Shown: positions 26,258 through 35,244, numbered from the stretch's first letter. The stretch: DNA of 39,130 nucleotides from Pseudomonadota bacterium (GCA_021804825.1 JAJZGX010000012.1:1-39130); one strand, 5' to 3'. The notes: generated by a model from the sequence alone, not told the origin. Numbers and translations: made by a program.

Positions 26258-28330
26258 TCAGCGCTGCGAAGTTTGCGGCGGCCCGCCGATTTGCTGCGAA
26301 CTTGGCTCCGCCGCGCCAAACAGCCGCCGATAGACCCCGACATTCGCCATGACATGCTCGACATAATCACGGGTCTCGTCAATGGGGATGGACTCGACCC
26401 AGTCCACCGGATCAACAGCGGGGTCGGTGGGATCGCCATGCGCGGCAATCCATTGGCTCACCCGGCCGCCACCGGCATTATAGGCCGCCAGCGTGCGCTC
26501 CAGCGAGCCGCGCTGTTCATGTTCGAGCAGGCCGAGGAACGCCGCCGCCAATTGCACATTATAGGCAGGGTCTGACGTCAGCCGCGTCTCGTCAAACGCA
26601 ACTTTCTCGGTTGAAGCCGTGCGTCTGGCGGTCGCGACCATCAATTGCATGACGCCACGTGCGCCCGCCGACGACACCAGATTCGTCTGAAACGTGCTCT
26701 CCTGCCGGGCAATGGCGTAAAGCAGCGGCTTGCTGGCCTGATCCGTCAGCGGCACAAACCTTGGCAGGCCGTAGGCCGGGAACGCCAGCGTGCCTTGCGA
26801 GCGCCCGCGCCGGTCGGCAATCTTGCCGATCCAGGTCGCGAGGGTGGGATTGCGCTGCGCCCGCACATAAAGCGCGAGGCGGCGCAATTCCGCACTATCT
26901 GCCACGCGCGCATCGGCGCCCAGCAGGCCGCGCGCCAGATCCTTGGCGCCCGCCTCGGACAAGTTTGAAGCCAGCTCAATGGTGCGCGAAGGCGTCATCG
27001 CCGCTTCGCTCAGAGATCCACGCGCCTGCGGCACTGACGACGTCAAGCGCGCCGCGGCGAGCTGGCCATAATAGAAATCAGAATAATGCGCCGCCCGGCG
27101 GTAGGCGCGCTGCGCCTGATCGGGGTGTCCCGCTGCATCCAGCGCTCGGCCCAGCCAATAGCCGCCGCGCGCCCGCGACATCGGCGTTTTGGCGAGCAGT
27201 TGCAGCGCCGCGAAATGCTGCAAGGCGACGGCGGGCTGGTTGAGAAAGCGCAGCGCAATCCAGCCCGCGTGAAATTCGCTATCGACCCGGTCGCGAAGGC
27301 TCGTGGCCGGCGACGTTGCACAGAGCGTGAAAGCCAGTGCAGCCCCATGCTGGTCGAGCATGGCCCGCGCGATCTGACGGCGCAGACGCCACCATTGATC
27401 AGGCACCAGCAGCCGCCGCGCATGGGCAGGCGCCCCAAGCATTTCGTCGGCGGCGGCCTCGAGCTTGCCTTGCTGTAGCAACAACGATGCCCTGCCATAG
27501 CGCAGCAGCGGGTTGGCACGCTTGCTGGCCGGCAATTTGGCAATGAGCGCAGCGGCAGACTGATGTCGCATCAAGGCAGCCCCCACCTGCACCAGCGCGA
27601 TTTCCGACTTGTCGTCTCTGGCCGCGGCGCGCATTCCGGCAGCAAAGTGCTGCTCCAAGGTCAGGCGCTCGGCGCGCGCGTCATCGTCAGCGGCGCTGAT
27701 CTCGTCCTTGAAATTGGCGATAAGCTGCCGCTCCTGCCACAGCGTCAGTCTGGCGCGACGCCACAAGGGCCGCACCAGATCGGCAGCGGCGGCCTTGTCG
27801 CCCACATCCAGATAGCTCGCCGCCAGTGCCATGATGCCCAGCGCGGCGCGGGGCGGATCGCTGTAAAAGTACTGGAACACCGCCATAGGATCAGGCTTTT
27901 CGAGAAACAGCGATGCCTCGATTTGCCGCCGCAACCAATGCCGGGCCGGCCAATGCGGATGGCCATAAAGAAAGGCGATGAGCCTTGCCGACCCCATCAT
28001 CCGCGGTTGCAGGGCGATGGCCGCCCATGCACTCGCCAGCCGATCCTGCGCATCCGGCATTTTGGCCGCCAGCGCATCGGCAAGCGCGATATTGCCTTGA
28101 CGGTAGAGTGCAATGACATTGGTCAAGGCCGACAATCTTTGTGGTAAAGACAAAGGTGAGCTTGGCGAGCTATCGGCGCTCAGCGTGTTGTCGACGCGAT
28201 GAGTGTCAGAAATCTGCTTGTTTTCGGGCGCAACAATCTTTCCCTGCTGGCCAGCTTGTGCCGCAGCAGGGCCGGATAAAGACAACAACACCACAAGTGC
28301 TGAACAGCACCATTTGTCCATCCTAGCCAT
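26258..28330 (-). CDS. Slt70-type soluble lytic murein transglycosylase
   Basis: A 690-residue periplasmic peptidoglycan lyase that cleaves the MurNAc-GlcNAc bond to leave 1,6-anhydroMurNAc. A signal peptide (MARMDKWCCSALVVLLSLSGPAAAQA) is followed by a long alpha-helical superhelix (about 60-500). The C-terminal GEWL/SLT domain carries LLYAIARQESTF (catalytic Glu about 544), SSAGARGVMQLMVATAR and ERTLAAYNAGGGRVSQW. The Cys pair in the signal region is not a lipobox. The start is ATG 28330 or ATG 28321; both leave a workable signal. In Hyphomicrobiales this gene is often divergent from dapA, as here. The 3' end is followed by the alpha/beta hydrolase gene. Confidence 0.95.
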   Translation of the reverse strand: MARMDKWCCSALVVLLSLSGPAAAQAGQQGKIVAPENKQISDTHRVDNTLSADSSPSSPLSLPQRLSALTNVIALYRQGNIALADALAAKMPDAQDRLASAWAAIALQPRMMGSARLIAFLYGHPHWPARHWLRRQIEASLFLEKPDPMAVFQYFYSDPPRAALGIMALAASYLDVGDKAAAADLVRPLWRRARLTLWQERQLIANFKDEISAADDDARAERLTLEQHFAAGMRAAARDDKSEIALVQVGAALMRHQSAAALIAKLPASKRANPLLRYGRASLLLQQGKLEAAADEMLGAPAHARRLLVPDQWWRLRRQIARAMLDQHGAALAFTLCATSPATSLRDRVDSEFHAGWIALRFLNQPAVALQHFAALQLLAKTPMSRARGGYWLGRALDAAGHPDQAQRAYRRAAHYSDFYYGQLAAARLTSSVPQARGSLSEAAMTPSRTIELASNLSEAGAKDLARGLLGADARVADSAELRRLALYVRAQRNPTLATWIGKIADRRGRSQGTLAFPAYGLPRFVPLTDQASKPLLYAIARQESTFQTNLVSSAGARGVMQLMVATARRTASTEKVAFDETRLTSDPAYNVQLAAAFLGLLEHEQRGSLERTLAAYNAGGGRVSQWIAAHGDPTDPAVDPVDWVESIPIDETRDYVEHVMANVGVYRRLFGAAEPSSQQIGGPPQTSQR

Positions 28331-28377
28331 GACCTTATCAATTTCTTAAACTGTGGCAATTTTGAGATGATGCCCTG

Positions 28378-28394
28378 CCGGGCTTAATTCCCGG
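28378..28394. repeat. Small inverted repeat between slt and dapA
   Basis: CCGGG (28378-28382) and CCCGG (28390-28394) flank the AT-rich heptamer CTTAATT in the 153-base divergent gap between the lytic transglycosylase gene and dapA. It could be an operator or leader hairpin for dapA; nothing else supports this. No lysine riboswitch-like structure was recognised in the gap. Confidence 0.25.
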
Positions 28395-28483
28395 TTAACC
28401 ATGCGAGGGCTTTGCGGAAGCCAAGGAAGGCGCTATGAGGACGCATCTGCCCAACTCATGCACATTTTTCAGGATACGCGGCC

Positions 28484-29380
28484 ATGGCAAATTTTGATAG
28501 AAGCGCACTCAAGGGATCGCTCACCGCGCTGGTGACGCCCTTTATCGAGAATCGTTTCGACCACGCCGCCTACGAGAGCTTTGTTGATTGGCAAATCAAC
28601 CAGGGCACGCATGGACTGGTGCCGGTCGGCACCACGGGTGAGAGCCCGACCCTGTCGCATGACGAGCATCACCGCGTCGTGGAAACCTGCGTCAAGACGG
28701 CGGCTGGGCGCGTGCCGGTCGTGGCCGGAGCCGGTTCCAACAATACCGCCGAAGCGGTTGATCTCGCCCGCCATGCCGAAAAGGCCGGGGCCGATGCCGT
28801 GCTGATCGTCACCCCCTATTACAACAAGCCCTCGCAGGAAGGTTTGTATCAGCATTTCAAGGCGATCAATGACGCCATTGGCCTGCCGATCATCATCTAC
28901 AACATTCCGCCGCGCTCGGTGGTTGACATGACCGTGGAAACCATGGCGCGCCTGTTCGAGTTGAAGAACATCGCCGGTGTCAAGGATGCGACCGGCAACA
29001 TCGGCCGTGTCTCGACGCAGCGCCACGTGCTCGGGCCGGAGTTCATTCAGCTTTGCGGTGATGACATGCTGGCGCTCGCCGCCCATGGCGCTGGCGCTCG
29101 CGGCTGCATTTCCGTTACGTCAAATGTCGCGCCGCGCCTTTGCGCCGATATGCAGGAAGCCTGTGCGGCGGAAGCCTACAGCAAGGCCCGCGTGGTGCAT
29201 GACCGGATGGTGCCGCTGCATGGCGCGCTCTTTGTTGATCCCAACCCCGCCGGGCCGAAGTTCGCCCTGGCGCAGATGGGCAAGATGCGCAACGAATTGC
29301 GCCTGCCCATGGTGCCCGCCAGTGCCGCAGCACAGAAGGCAGTGCGCGAAGCCATGGCCTATGCTGGTCTGAATGCGTGA
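28484..29380 (+). CDS. dapA: 4-hydroxy-tetrahydrodipicolinate synthase
   Basis: Condenses pyruvate with aspartate semialdehyde to begin the lysine/diaminopimelate branch. It is a 298-residue TIM barrel. [17 protein letters not shown] carries the Thr pair (T50, T51) and [17 protein letters not shown] is the active-site loop. [13 protein letters not shown] holds the catalytic Tyr (139), and [10 protein letters not shown] the Schiff-base Lys (167). AGGA stands 9 bases before the ATG. smpB follows after 13 bases, an arrangement conserved in rhizobia. Diaminopimelate also supplies peptidoglycan cross-links, a theme shared with the divergent transglycosylase gene, although this is only a suggestion. 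Confidence 0.97.
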   Translation: MANFDRSALKGSLTALVTPFIENRFDHAAYESFVDWQINQGTHGLVPVGTTGESPTLSHDEHHRVVETCVKTAAGRVPVVAGAGSNNTAEAVDLARHAEKAGADAVLIVTPYYNKPSQEGLYQHFKAINDAIGLPIIIYNIPPRSVVDMTVETMARLFELKNIAGVKDATGNIGRVSTQRHVLGPEFIQLCGDDMLALAAHGAGARGCISVTSNVAPRLCADMQEACAAEAYSKARVVHDRMVPLHGALFVDPNPAGPKFALAQMGKMRNELRLPMVPASAAAQKAVREAMAYAGLNA

Positions 29381-29393
29381 AGGTTGAGCCACA

Positions 29394-29867
29394 TTGGCCG
29401 AAAAGAAAACCGATAATTACAAGGTAGTCGCCGATAACCGCCGGGCTCGCTTCAATTTCGAGATCGGCGAAGTCGTGGAATGCGGCCTTGTACTCACTGG
29501 CACCGAAGTAAAATCGCTGCGCGCCGGCAAATCCACCATTGCCGAAAGCTATGCTTCTGCTGAAAACGGCGCGATCTGGCTGATCAACGCCAATATCCCG
29601 GAATATCTGCAAGCCAACCGCTTCAACCACGCGCCGCGGCGTCCGCGCAAAATCCTGATGAAAGCCCGCGAAATCGCGCGTTTCACCGAGGCGATCGAAC
29701 GCGACGGCATGACCATCGTGCCGCTGAAGCTTTATTTCAACGCACGCGGGCGCGCCAAGATCGAATTGGCGTTGGCACGCGGCAAGAAATTGCATGACAA
29801 GCGCGAAACCGAAAAACAGCGCGATTGGAGCCGCGAAAAAGCACGCCTGATGCGCGACAAGGGGTGA
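29394..29867 (+). CDS. smpB: SsrA-binding protein SmpB
   Basis: A tmRNA partner that brings tmRNA-Ala to stalled ribosomes for trans-translation. The 157-residue protein starts [38 protein letters not shown] is the tmRNA-binding OB-fold core, and [17 protein letters not shown] and [31 protein letters not shown] follow. The C-terminal basic tail ([22 protein letters not shown]) fits the ribosomal A site and path. The start is TTG at 29394, with AAGG about 10 bases upstream; no ATG lies near. It is cotranscribed with dapA. The ssrA gene itself is not in the window. Confidence 0.96.
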   Translation: MAEKKTDNYKVVADNRRARFNFEIGEVVECGLVLTGTEVKSLRAGKSTIAESYASAENGAIWLINANIPEYLQANRFNHAPRRPRKILMKAREIARFTEAIERDGMTIVPLKLYFNARGRAKIELALARGKKLHDKRETEKQRDWSREKARLMRDKG

Positions 29868-29903
29868 AAGCCTCCGCTCGCGGCCAGCGAAACGCCCGCA
29901 AGT

Positions 29904-29916
29904 GCTGACAGTCAGC
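29904..29916. repeat. Perfect 13-bp palindrome between convergent smpB and xerD
   Basis: GCTGACAGTCAGC is a perfect palindrome around a single base in the 48-base gap between the two convergent stop codons; its last base is the first base of the xerD stop on the + strand. There is no T-run on either side, and the loop is too tight for a strong terminator. Purpose unknown. Confidence 0.4.
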
Positions 29917-30878
29917 TAGCGCCCCTTGGCAACCGCCTGCCCCAGCGGGTGCAAATCGCGCACCATGGCCTTGGTGCGCTCGTCGAGCACATGGGTATAG
30001 ATCTGCGTGGTGGTGATGTCGGCATGGCCGAGCAATTCCTGCACCACCCGCAGATCGGCGCCATTTTGCAGCAGGTGGCTGGCAAAGGCGTGGCGCAGCA
30101 CATGCGGGCTGATCCTGCGGGCATCAAGCCCGGCGGCGCTGGCCGCGACCTTCAAATCGCGCGCAAAGGCCTGGCGCGTCATGTGGCCTGATTCGCTGTC
30201 AGACGGAAACAGCCAGCGCGCCCCGGCAAGATTGGGGGCAGCGCTCACCAGAGCTTCGAGATAGCTGCCAGCCAAAGCCTTGGCACGATCCGACACCGGC
30301 ACCAGACGCTCGCGCCCGCCCTTGCCTGTCACCGCGACCAGCCCGGCGCTGGCCCGCAGCGCCGCTTTTGGCAGCGCCATCAATTCGGAAACGCGCAGAC
30401 CGGTCGAATAAACCAGTTCCAGCAGCAGTGCCATCCGGCATGCCCGCAGCCGCTCATGGTGGGAGCGTTGCGGATCGTCGAGCCCCTCCGCCGCCACAAG
30501 CAACAGCCGCTCGACCTCATCAGGCGACAGGTTTTTGGGGGCGGCAGCGGCGCGGCGCGGCCCCTCGATGACCAGAGCCGGATCATCCTCGCGCAGCCCC
30601 TCGGCCCTGAGAAACTGATGAAACTGCCGCAAAGAGGAGAGTTTGCGCGCCGTCGAGGAAGACTTCAGCCCCAAATCCGCCAGATGCAGCAAATAGGCGC
30701 GGATCATCGCCGTCGTGACATGAACGGCATCGCTGCCGGAAACCTTGAGATAGGCGGCATAATCTTCGAGGTCACGCTGGTAGGCTTCCAGCGTGAGTTT
30801 GGCAGCACCGCGCTCGGCGGCCAGCATGTCGAGAAAGGCGGCGCGCTCCGCGCCCTCACGCGGTGCAGGTCGGGTCAT
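29916..30878 (-). CDS. xerD: Tyrosine recombinase XerD
   Basis: A site-specific recombinase that, with XerC, resolves chromosome dimers at dif under FtsK control. From the ATG at 30878 it has 320 residues. The N-terminal SAM-like DNA-binding domain (about 10-100) includes YQRDLEDYAAYL and RKLSSLRQFHQFL. The catalytic domain has all six expected residues: R162 (TGLRVSEL), K186 (TGKGGRERL), H259 and R262 (PHVLRHAFASHLL), H285 (LLGHADITTT) and the nucleophile Y294 (TQIYTHV). Upstream in-frame sequence to 31115 is not XerD-like. Its ATG overlaps by four bases the stop of a 47-residue membrane protein gene. XerD rather than XerC is inferred from the neighbourhood (next to aroK/aroB in rhizobia). 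Confidence 0.9.
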   Translation of the reverse strand: MTRPAPREGAERAAFLDMLAAERGAAKLTLEAYQRDLEDYAAYLKVSGSDAVHVTTAMIRAYLLHLADLGLKSSSTARKLSSLRQFHQFLRAEGLREDDPALVIEGPRRAAAAPKNLSPDEVERLLLVAAEGLDDPQRSHHERLRACRMALLLELVYSTGLRVSELMALPKAALRASAGLVAVTGKGGRERLVPVSDRAKALAGSYLEALVSAAPNLAGARWLFPSDSESGHMTRQAFARDLKVAASAAGLDARRISPHVLRHAFASHLLQNGADLRVVQELLGHADITTTQIYTHVLDERTKAMVRDLHPLGQAVAKGR

Positions 30879-31018
30879 TTGCCGAAACTGGTGGCCGGGA
30901 TGGTTTGCGTCATCGGGCGCGGCACCGGATGCACGAAGGTCACGAGCGCGACCATGCTGGCAAAGCCGAGGCCGGCAAGCACAGCAAGAAAGACTATGAG
31001 GCGGATCAGGCTGGGCAA
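30875..31018 (-). CDS. Small single-span membrane protein, 47 residues
   Basis: A short gene starting at TTG 31018. The start is supported by AAGGA 8 bases upstream (complement of 31027-31031). The protein begins MPSLIRLIVFLAVLAGLGFA, has one transmembrane helix (about 5-27) and a short C-terminal tail rich in Pro and Thr (FVHPVPRPMTQTIPATSFGK). Small proteins of this shape sit between xerD and aroK in many Hyphomicrobiales, sometimes mislabelled histidine kinase. The stop overlaps the xerD ATG by four bases, so the two are translationally coupled. No catalytic domain is possible at this size. Role unknown. Confidence 0.72.
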   Translation of the reverse strand: MPSLIRLIVFLAVLAGLGFASMVALVTFVHPVPRPMTQTIPATSFGK

Positions 31019-31207
31019 TGGTCTCGTCCTTGCGCCAAAGGTGCGCGATTCCAATGTTACGTGCCGCAGGTTTAGCACGAAACCTGCCGTTCGGCGCAAG
31101 CCGGGCGCGCGGCAAGTGAACAAAGCACGCAATTGCCGCCGTGATGGCTTATCCCGTTCAAAGCCGCGTGATAGACAGGCGCATGTTGGATATGAAATGC
31201 TAGGCGA

Positions 31208-32947
31208 ATGACTTCGATTTCCATGATGCCGGGGGCCGAGCGCGCGCGCGCGATTGTTACAGCTCTGAACGGGCGGTGCCTTGTCATGATTGGCATGATG
31301 GGCTCCGGCAAGACCTCGGTCGGCCGCCGTCTTGCCGCCCGCCTTGGCTTGCCCTTTGCCGATGCCGATAACGAGATCGAAATCGCGTCAGGCATGACGG
31401 TGCCAGAAATTTTTGTCCGCCGCGGCGAGCAGGAATTTCGCGAAGGCGAGCGCCGAGTGGTCGCAAGGCTGCTGCGCGATGGCCAGAAGGTGCTCTCCAC
31501 GGGCGGCGGCGCCTTCAACGATCCGCGCACCCGTGAAGCCATTTCCAGCCATGGCATTTCCATCTGGCTCAAGGCGGATTTCGATGTGCTGATGCGCCGG
31601 GTGCGCAAACGCACCAACCGGCCGCTGCTGCAAACCGCCGATCCCGAAGCGACACTGCGCCGCCTGATCGAAGAACGTTATCCGATTTATGCCGAAGCCA
31701 CCTTGACGGTCCTGTCGCAGGATGGCCCGCATGAAGCGGTGATCGAGGCTGTCCTGCGCGCCCTGGAGGTTCATCTCGGCCTCGATGCCCACCATGCGCC
31801 CGGCCCGGTCGTGCATGAAGCCCCGGTGAGCGTGCACGTCGGCCTGCCCGGCCATGCCTATGATATCCTCATCGGGCCGGATCTGATTGCCGATGCGGGC
31901 CATCAGATTGCCCGGCTCGCGCCCGGCGCAGCCTGCGCCATCATCACCGATGAGCATGTCGCCAAAGCCCATGGTGCGGAATTGCAGGCAGCGTTGACCG
32001 CGCAAGGCATCCGCCACGCCATGTTGGTGCTGCCGCCCGGCGAAGCCACCAAATCCTATGGCTATTTCCAGCAGGCCTGCGATTTTGTGATCGCCAACCG
32101 CATGGAACGCGGCGATCTTGTCGTCGCCTTTGGTGGCGGCGTGATCGGCGATCTCGCAGGCTATGTGGCGGCCAGCGTCCGGCGCGGCATGCGTTTCGTG
32201 CAAATTCCCACCAGCCTGTTGGCGCAGGTCGATTCCTCGGTCGGCGGCAAGACCGGGATCAATTCGCCCCACGGTAAAAATCTGATCGGCGCGTTTCATC
32301 AGCCAAGCCTTGTGCTCGCCGACAGTCAGGCGCTCGAAACTCTGCCTGAGCGGGAGTTTCGTGCTGGCTATGCTGAAGTCGTCAAATATGGCCTGATCGA
32401 CAAGCCGGACTTTTTCTATTGGCTGGAAGCCCATAGCGCCGAAGTTTTTGCCGGCGGCCCGGCGCGCCAGCAGGCCATTGCCACGGCCTGTCGCGCCAAA
32501 GCCGAAGTGGTGCTGCGCGATGAATTTGAACAAGGTGATCGGGCTCTGCTCAATCTGGGCCACACTTTTGCCCATGCCTTCGAACGGCTGACCCATTACG
32601 ACGGCAGCAAATTGGTGCATGGCGAGGCCGTCGCGGTCGGCCTTTGCTGTGCATTCCGCTTTTCGGTGCGCCAAGGCCTGTGCCAAGGTCAGGATGCCGG
32701 CCGCGTTGAAGCGCATCTGCGCCGGGTCGGGCTTCCGACACGTATCGGTGCCATCAAGGGGCTCGAGGGCGACACTGACGCGCTGATCGCCGCCATGTAT
32801 CAGGACAAGAAGGTGGTGCGCGGCAATCTGACCTTCATTCTGGCGCATGCCATCGGCAAGAGCTTTATCGCACGCGATGTCGCGGAGGCCGATGTTCGCG
32901 CCTTCCTCGACGAAGAACGCGGGCTGGAGGTCGAGCATCGTGCCTGA
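31208..32947 (+). CDS. aroKB: Bifunctional shikimate kinase / 3-dehydroquinate synthase (AroK-AroB fusion)
   Basis: One uninterrupted 579-residue protein carrying two shikimate-pathway enzymes. Residues about 15-190 are shikimate kinase: Walker A GMMGSGKT (29-36), FADADNEIE, LSTGGGAFNDPRTR (shikimate site) and KRTNRPLL. A short His/Pro linker (about 191-206) follows. Residues about 207-579 are dehydroquinate synthase: VAFGGGVIGDLAGYVAA (NAD site), IPTSLLAQVDSSVGGKTGIN, RAGYAEVVKYG, LLNLGHTFAHAFE and LVHGEAVAVG (zinc ligands Glu, His, His). DHQS is step 2 and shikimate kinase step 5 of the pathway, so they are not consecutive. In most relatives these are two adjacent genes aroK and aroB. The ATG at 31208 has a weak Shine-Dalgarno; ATGs at codons 6 and 7 are possible. 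The end overlaps the next gene by 8 bases. Confidence 0.95.
   Translation: MTSISMMPGAERARAIVTALNGRCLVMIGMMGSGKTSVGRRLAARLGLPFADADNEIEIASGMTVPEIFVRRGEQEFREGERRVVARLLRDGQKVLSTGGGAFNDPRTREAISSHGISIWLKADFDVLMRRVRKRTNRPLLQTADPEATLRRLIEERYPIYAEATLTVLSQDGPHEAVIEAVLRALEVHLGLDAHHAPGPVVHEAPVSVHVGLPGHAYDILIGPDLIADAGHQIARLAPGAACAIITDEHVAKAHGAELQAALTAQGIRHAMLVLPPGEATKSYGYFQQACDFVIANRMERGDLVVAFGGGVIGDLAGYVAASVRRGMRFVQIPTSLLAQVDSSVGGKTGINSPHGKNLIGAFHQPSLVLADSQALETLPEREFRAGYAEVVKYGLIDKPDFFYWLEAHSAEVFAGGPARQQAIATACRAKAEVVLRDEFEQGDRALLNLGHTFAHAFERLTHYDGSKLVHGEAVAVGLCCAFRFSVRQGLCQGQDAGRVEAHLRRVGLPTRIGAIKGLEGDTDALIAAMYQDKKVVRGNLTFILAHAIGKSFIARDVAEADVRAFLDEERGLEVEHRA
32926..32930 (+). promoter_or_regulatory. Strong Shine-Dalgarno that fixes the GTG start of the CBS protein
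   Basis: GGAGG stands 9 bases before GTG 32940, inside the aroKB coding region. It supports reinitiation or coupled translation and rules out the longer in-frame reading that begins at 32847. Confidence 0.7.
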
Positions 32948-34271
32948 CGCAGTGCTGGGGCACTTGGAAGCCTGGGTTTCGAGCCTGCCCATCAGCCTCG
33001 CGGTTATTGGCTTGTGTATCCTGCTGTCGATGTTTTTCTCCTCATCGGAAACCGCCCTGACAGCGGCCTCGAAAGCCCGATTTTATGCTTTGGAAAAGAG
33101 CGGCGATGCTGGTGCGGTGCGCGTCAACCGCCTGATCGCCGACATGCCGCGCTTCATCGGCGCCATGCTGCTGGGCAACACGCTGGTCAACATTGCCGCT
33201 TCCGCCATCGCCACCAATTTGCTGGTGCGGTTCTATGGCGCGGCCGGCGTCTTTTACGCCACCGTGCTGATGACCATAATCTTGCTGGTATTTGCCGAAG
33301 TTTTGCCCAAGACTCTGGCGATCACCCGCCCCGAGCGCACCGCCCTTGCCGTCGCACCGCTCGCCGCCTTTTTCGTGGCGCTGTTCAAACCGCTGCTGCA
33401 AGCCGTCGAAGGGCTGGTGCGCGTGATGCTGCGGATTTTCGGCATTTCGACCAAGGCCGATGCTGAGTCCTCGACCAGCCATGAAGACTTGAAAAGCACC
33501 GTCGACATGATGCACCGCGATGGCGATGTCGCGCGTCAGGATCGCGATATGGTTGGTGGCCTGCTCGATCTGGCCGATCTCAGCGTCGCTGATGTGATGA
33601 TCCACCGCACCAAGATGCAGGTGATCAAGGCGGATCAACCCGCCGCAGATCTGGTGCGCGAGGTGCTGGCCTCCCCCTATACCCGCCTGCCGCTCTGGCA
33701 GGGCGAGCCCGAGAACATCATCGGCGTGCTTCACGCCAAGGATTTGCTGCGCGCGCTGGCGGCGGCGCGCGGCGACACCTCGGCGCTGGATGCGACCAGC
33801 ATTGCCAGCAAGCCGTGGTTTGTGCCCGATACCACCAGCCTGCAGGATCAGTTGCAGGCTTTCCTCAAGCGCAAGACGCATTTTGCGCTGGTGGTTGAGG
33901 AATATGGTTCGGTCATGGGACTGGTCACGCTGGAAGATATTCTCGAAGAGATTGTCGGCGATATCAAGGATGAGCACGACCCCGCAGCAGCCGGTGTGCG
34001 CATGCTGGACGATGGCTCCGTGACGGTTGATGGCGGCCTGCCGATCCGCGACCTCAACCGCGTGATGGATTGGGATTTACCCGGCAGCGAAGCCACGACC
34101 ATCGCCGGGCTGGTGATCCATGAGGCCCGCTCGATTCCCGAGGTCGGCCAGATGTTCACCTTTCACAATTTTCGCTTTGAGGTGTTGCGCAAGGCGCGCA
34201 ACCGTCTGGTGATGTTGCGCGTCGCCAAATTGGCAGCGCCCGATGCCGACAGCGACGACATGAAAGATTGA
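32940..34271 (+). CDS. CorC/HlyC-family CBS-domain membrane protein (hemolysin family)
   Basis: A 443-residue protein with three parts. An N-terminal DUF21/CNNM domain has three or four membrane helices (LPISLAVIGLCILLSMFFSSSETALTA, GAMLLGNTLVNIAASAIATNLL, FYATVLMTIILLVFAEVLPKTLA). A CBS pair covers about 195-335 (VMIHRTKMQVI to EYGSVMGLVTLEDILEEIVGDI). The C-terminal CorC_HlyC domain (about 350-430) includes DGGLPIRDLNRVM and FRFEVLRKARNRLVMLRV. Relatives are implicated in Mg or Co efflux, and hemolysin is a historical label. The start is GTG 32940, overlapping the last 8 bases of aroKB. The next gene begins at the stop (TGATG). In rhizobia a gene of this family commonly follows aroK-aroB. 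Confidence 0.9.
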   Translation: MPDAVLGHLEAWVSSLPISLAVIGLCILLSMFFSSSETALTAASKARFYALEKSGDAGAVRVNRLIADMPRFIGAMLLGNTLVNIAASAIATNLLVRFYGAAGVFYATVLMTIILLVFAEVLPKTLAITRPERTALAVAPLAAFFVALFKPLLQAVEGLVRVMLRIFGISTKADAESSTSHEDLKSTVDMMHRDGDVARQDRDMVGGLLDLADLSVADVMIHRTKMQVIKADQPAADLVREVLASPYTRLPLWQGEPENIIGVLHAKDLLRALAAARGDTSALDATSIASKPWFVPDTTSLQDQLQAFLKRKTHFALVVEEYGSVMGLVTLEDILEEIVGDIKDEHDPAAAGVRMLDDGSVTVDGGLPIRDLNRVMDWDLPGSEATTIAGLVIHEARSIPEVGQMFTFHNFRFEVLRKARNRLVMLRVAKLAAPDADSDDMKD

Positions 34272-35230
34272 TGATGGCCGAGGGCGGAGCAACGCACGAC
34301 GAGGCCCCTCCGCCTGCTCTTGACCCCTTCGCCGCGCGCGTGCTGGCCATGGCGCGGGCGGCAAAAAGCGATGCGGTGCCCGATGTCGCGCTGCGCCGCG
34401 CCGCGCTGGAGTCGCTGGCCAGCTTGGCGGACGAACCGTGCAGCGCTGTCACCCACGAGGATATCACGCTGGCAGGCCCGGCTTCGCCGCTTGCCGCCCG
34501 CGTGTTCACGCCAAAAAGCGGGCAGCAGGGCACGCGCATGCTCTACCTGCATGGCGGCGGATGGACGGCTGGCGGCCGCGCCACCCATTCCGGCTTCTGC
34601 GGCAGACTGGCGGCGGCATCGGGCGCCGAAGTCTATCTGCTGGAATATCCGCTGGCGCCCGAACAGCCGTTTCCGGCCGCCCTAGAGGCGGCCGTCGCGG
34701 CACTGCAAGCCCTGCACCAGCGCCATAGCGGCAGCTTGATTGTGGCGGGCGATTCAGCGGGCGGCACCCTGGCGCTGGCCCTGACCGGATGGGCGCTGGA
34801 GCGCGCCATTGCCCCCATTGCCCGGCTGTTGCTGATTGCCCCCATCACCGATGTCGCCCATCTCGCCGCGTCACGCCGCGACAGAGCGTCAGGCTGGTTC
34901 GTCGAGGCAGATGTCATCGAGAATGATCTTCACCACTACTTGCACGGCGTCACCCCCCGCGATGATCCGCGCGTTTCCCCGCTGCTACGAACCTCCTTTG
35001 CCGGTTTCCCGCCGGTTCATCTGCATCTGGCGCAGTTTGATCCGTTTTTTGACGAAGGCGAAAGTCTGGGCGAACGCCTCCGAGCCGATGGCGTGCCGCT
35101 GCATCGCACCGTGCATGAGGGCATGATCCATTATTTCTGGTGTCTGCCGCGAGCTATACCGCGCGCGCGCGCGGCAGCCGAAGATATGGGCATGAAGCTT
35201 TGCGCCGACCTGAGGGCCAACGGCGCATAG
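34271..35230 (+). CDS. Alpha/beta hydrolase, hormone-sensitive-lipase (HSL) family esterase
   Basis: A 319-residue cytosolic esterase-type enzyme. The oxyanion motif HGGGW (94-98, YLHGGGWTAGGRATH) and nucleophile elbow VAGDSAGGTLAL (Ser162) mark the HSL/bacterial family IV group. The likely acid is the Asp of LAQFDPFFDEG, and the base is the His of VHEGMIHYFWCLP. An N-terminal cap of about 60 residues is present, and no signal peptide. Substrate is unknown; the family hydrolyses short acyl esters and also contains specific deacetylases. Its ATG shares a base with the stop of the CBS protein (TGATG), so it ends the aroKB-CBS-esterase transcript. Confidence 0.88.
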   Translation: MMAEGGATHDEAPPPALDPFAARVLAMARAAKSDAVPDVALRRAALESLASLADEPCSAVTHEDITLAGPASPLAARVFTPKSGQQGTRMLYLHGGGWTAGGRATHSGFCGRLAAASGAEVYLLEYPLAPEQPFPAALEAAVAALQALHQRHSGSLIVAGDSAGGTLALALTGWALERAIAPIARLLLIAPITDVAHLAASRRDRASGWFVEADVIENDLHHYLHGVTPRDDPRVSPLLRTSFAGFPPVHLHLAQFDPFFDEGESLGERLRADGVPLHRTVHEGMIHYFWCLPRAIPRARAAAEDMGMKLCADLRANGA

Positions 35231-35234
35231 CAAT

Positions 35235-35244
35235 TCAAGGCGGC
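35235..35244 (+). repeat. 10-bp direct repeat, left copy, flanking the secreted-protein gene
   Basis: TCAAGGCGGC here recurs exactly at 35800-35809, just after the stop of the gene at 35421-35798. An inverted near-copy (ACCGCCTTGA) lies at 35897-35906. The two direct copies bracket an AT-richer segment of about 555 bases. They could be remnants of insertion or chance. Confidence 0.35.

Noticed and set aside
28331-28483. A possible lysine riboswitch before dapA
   Set aside because: The gap is too short once the divergent slt promoter is allowed for, and no conserved lysine aptamer segments are visible.
31388-32992. A 534-codon open frame antisense to aroKB
   Set aside because: It mirrors the codon pattern of aroKB and shows no recognisable domain.
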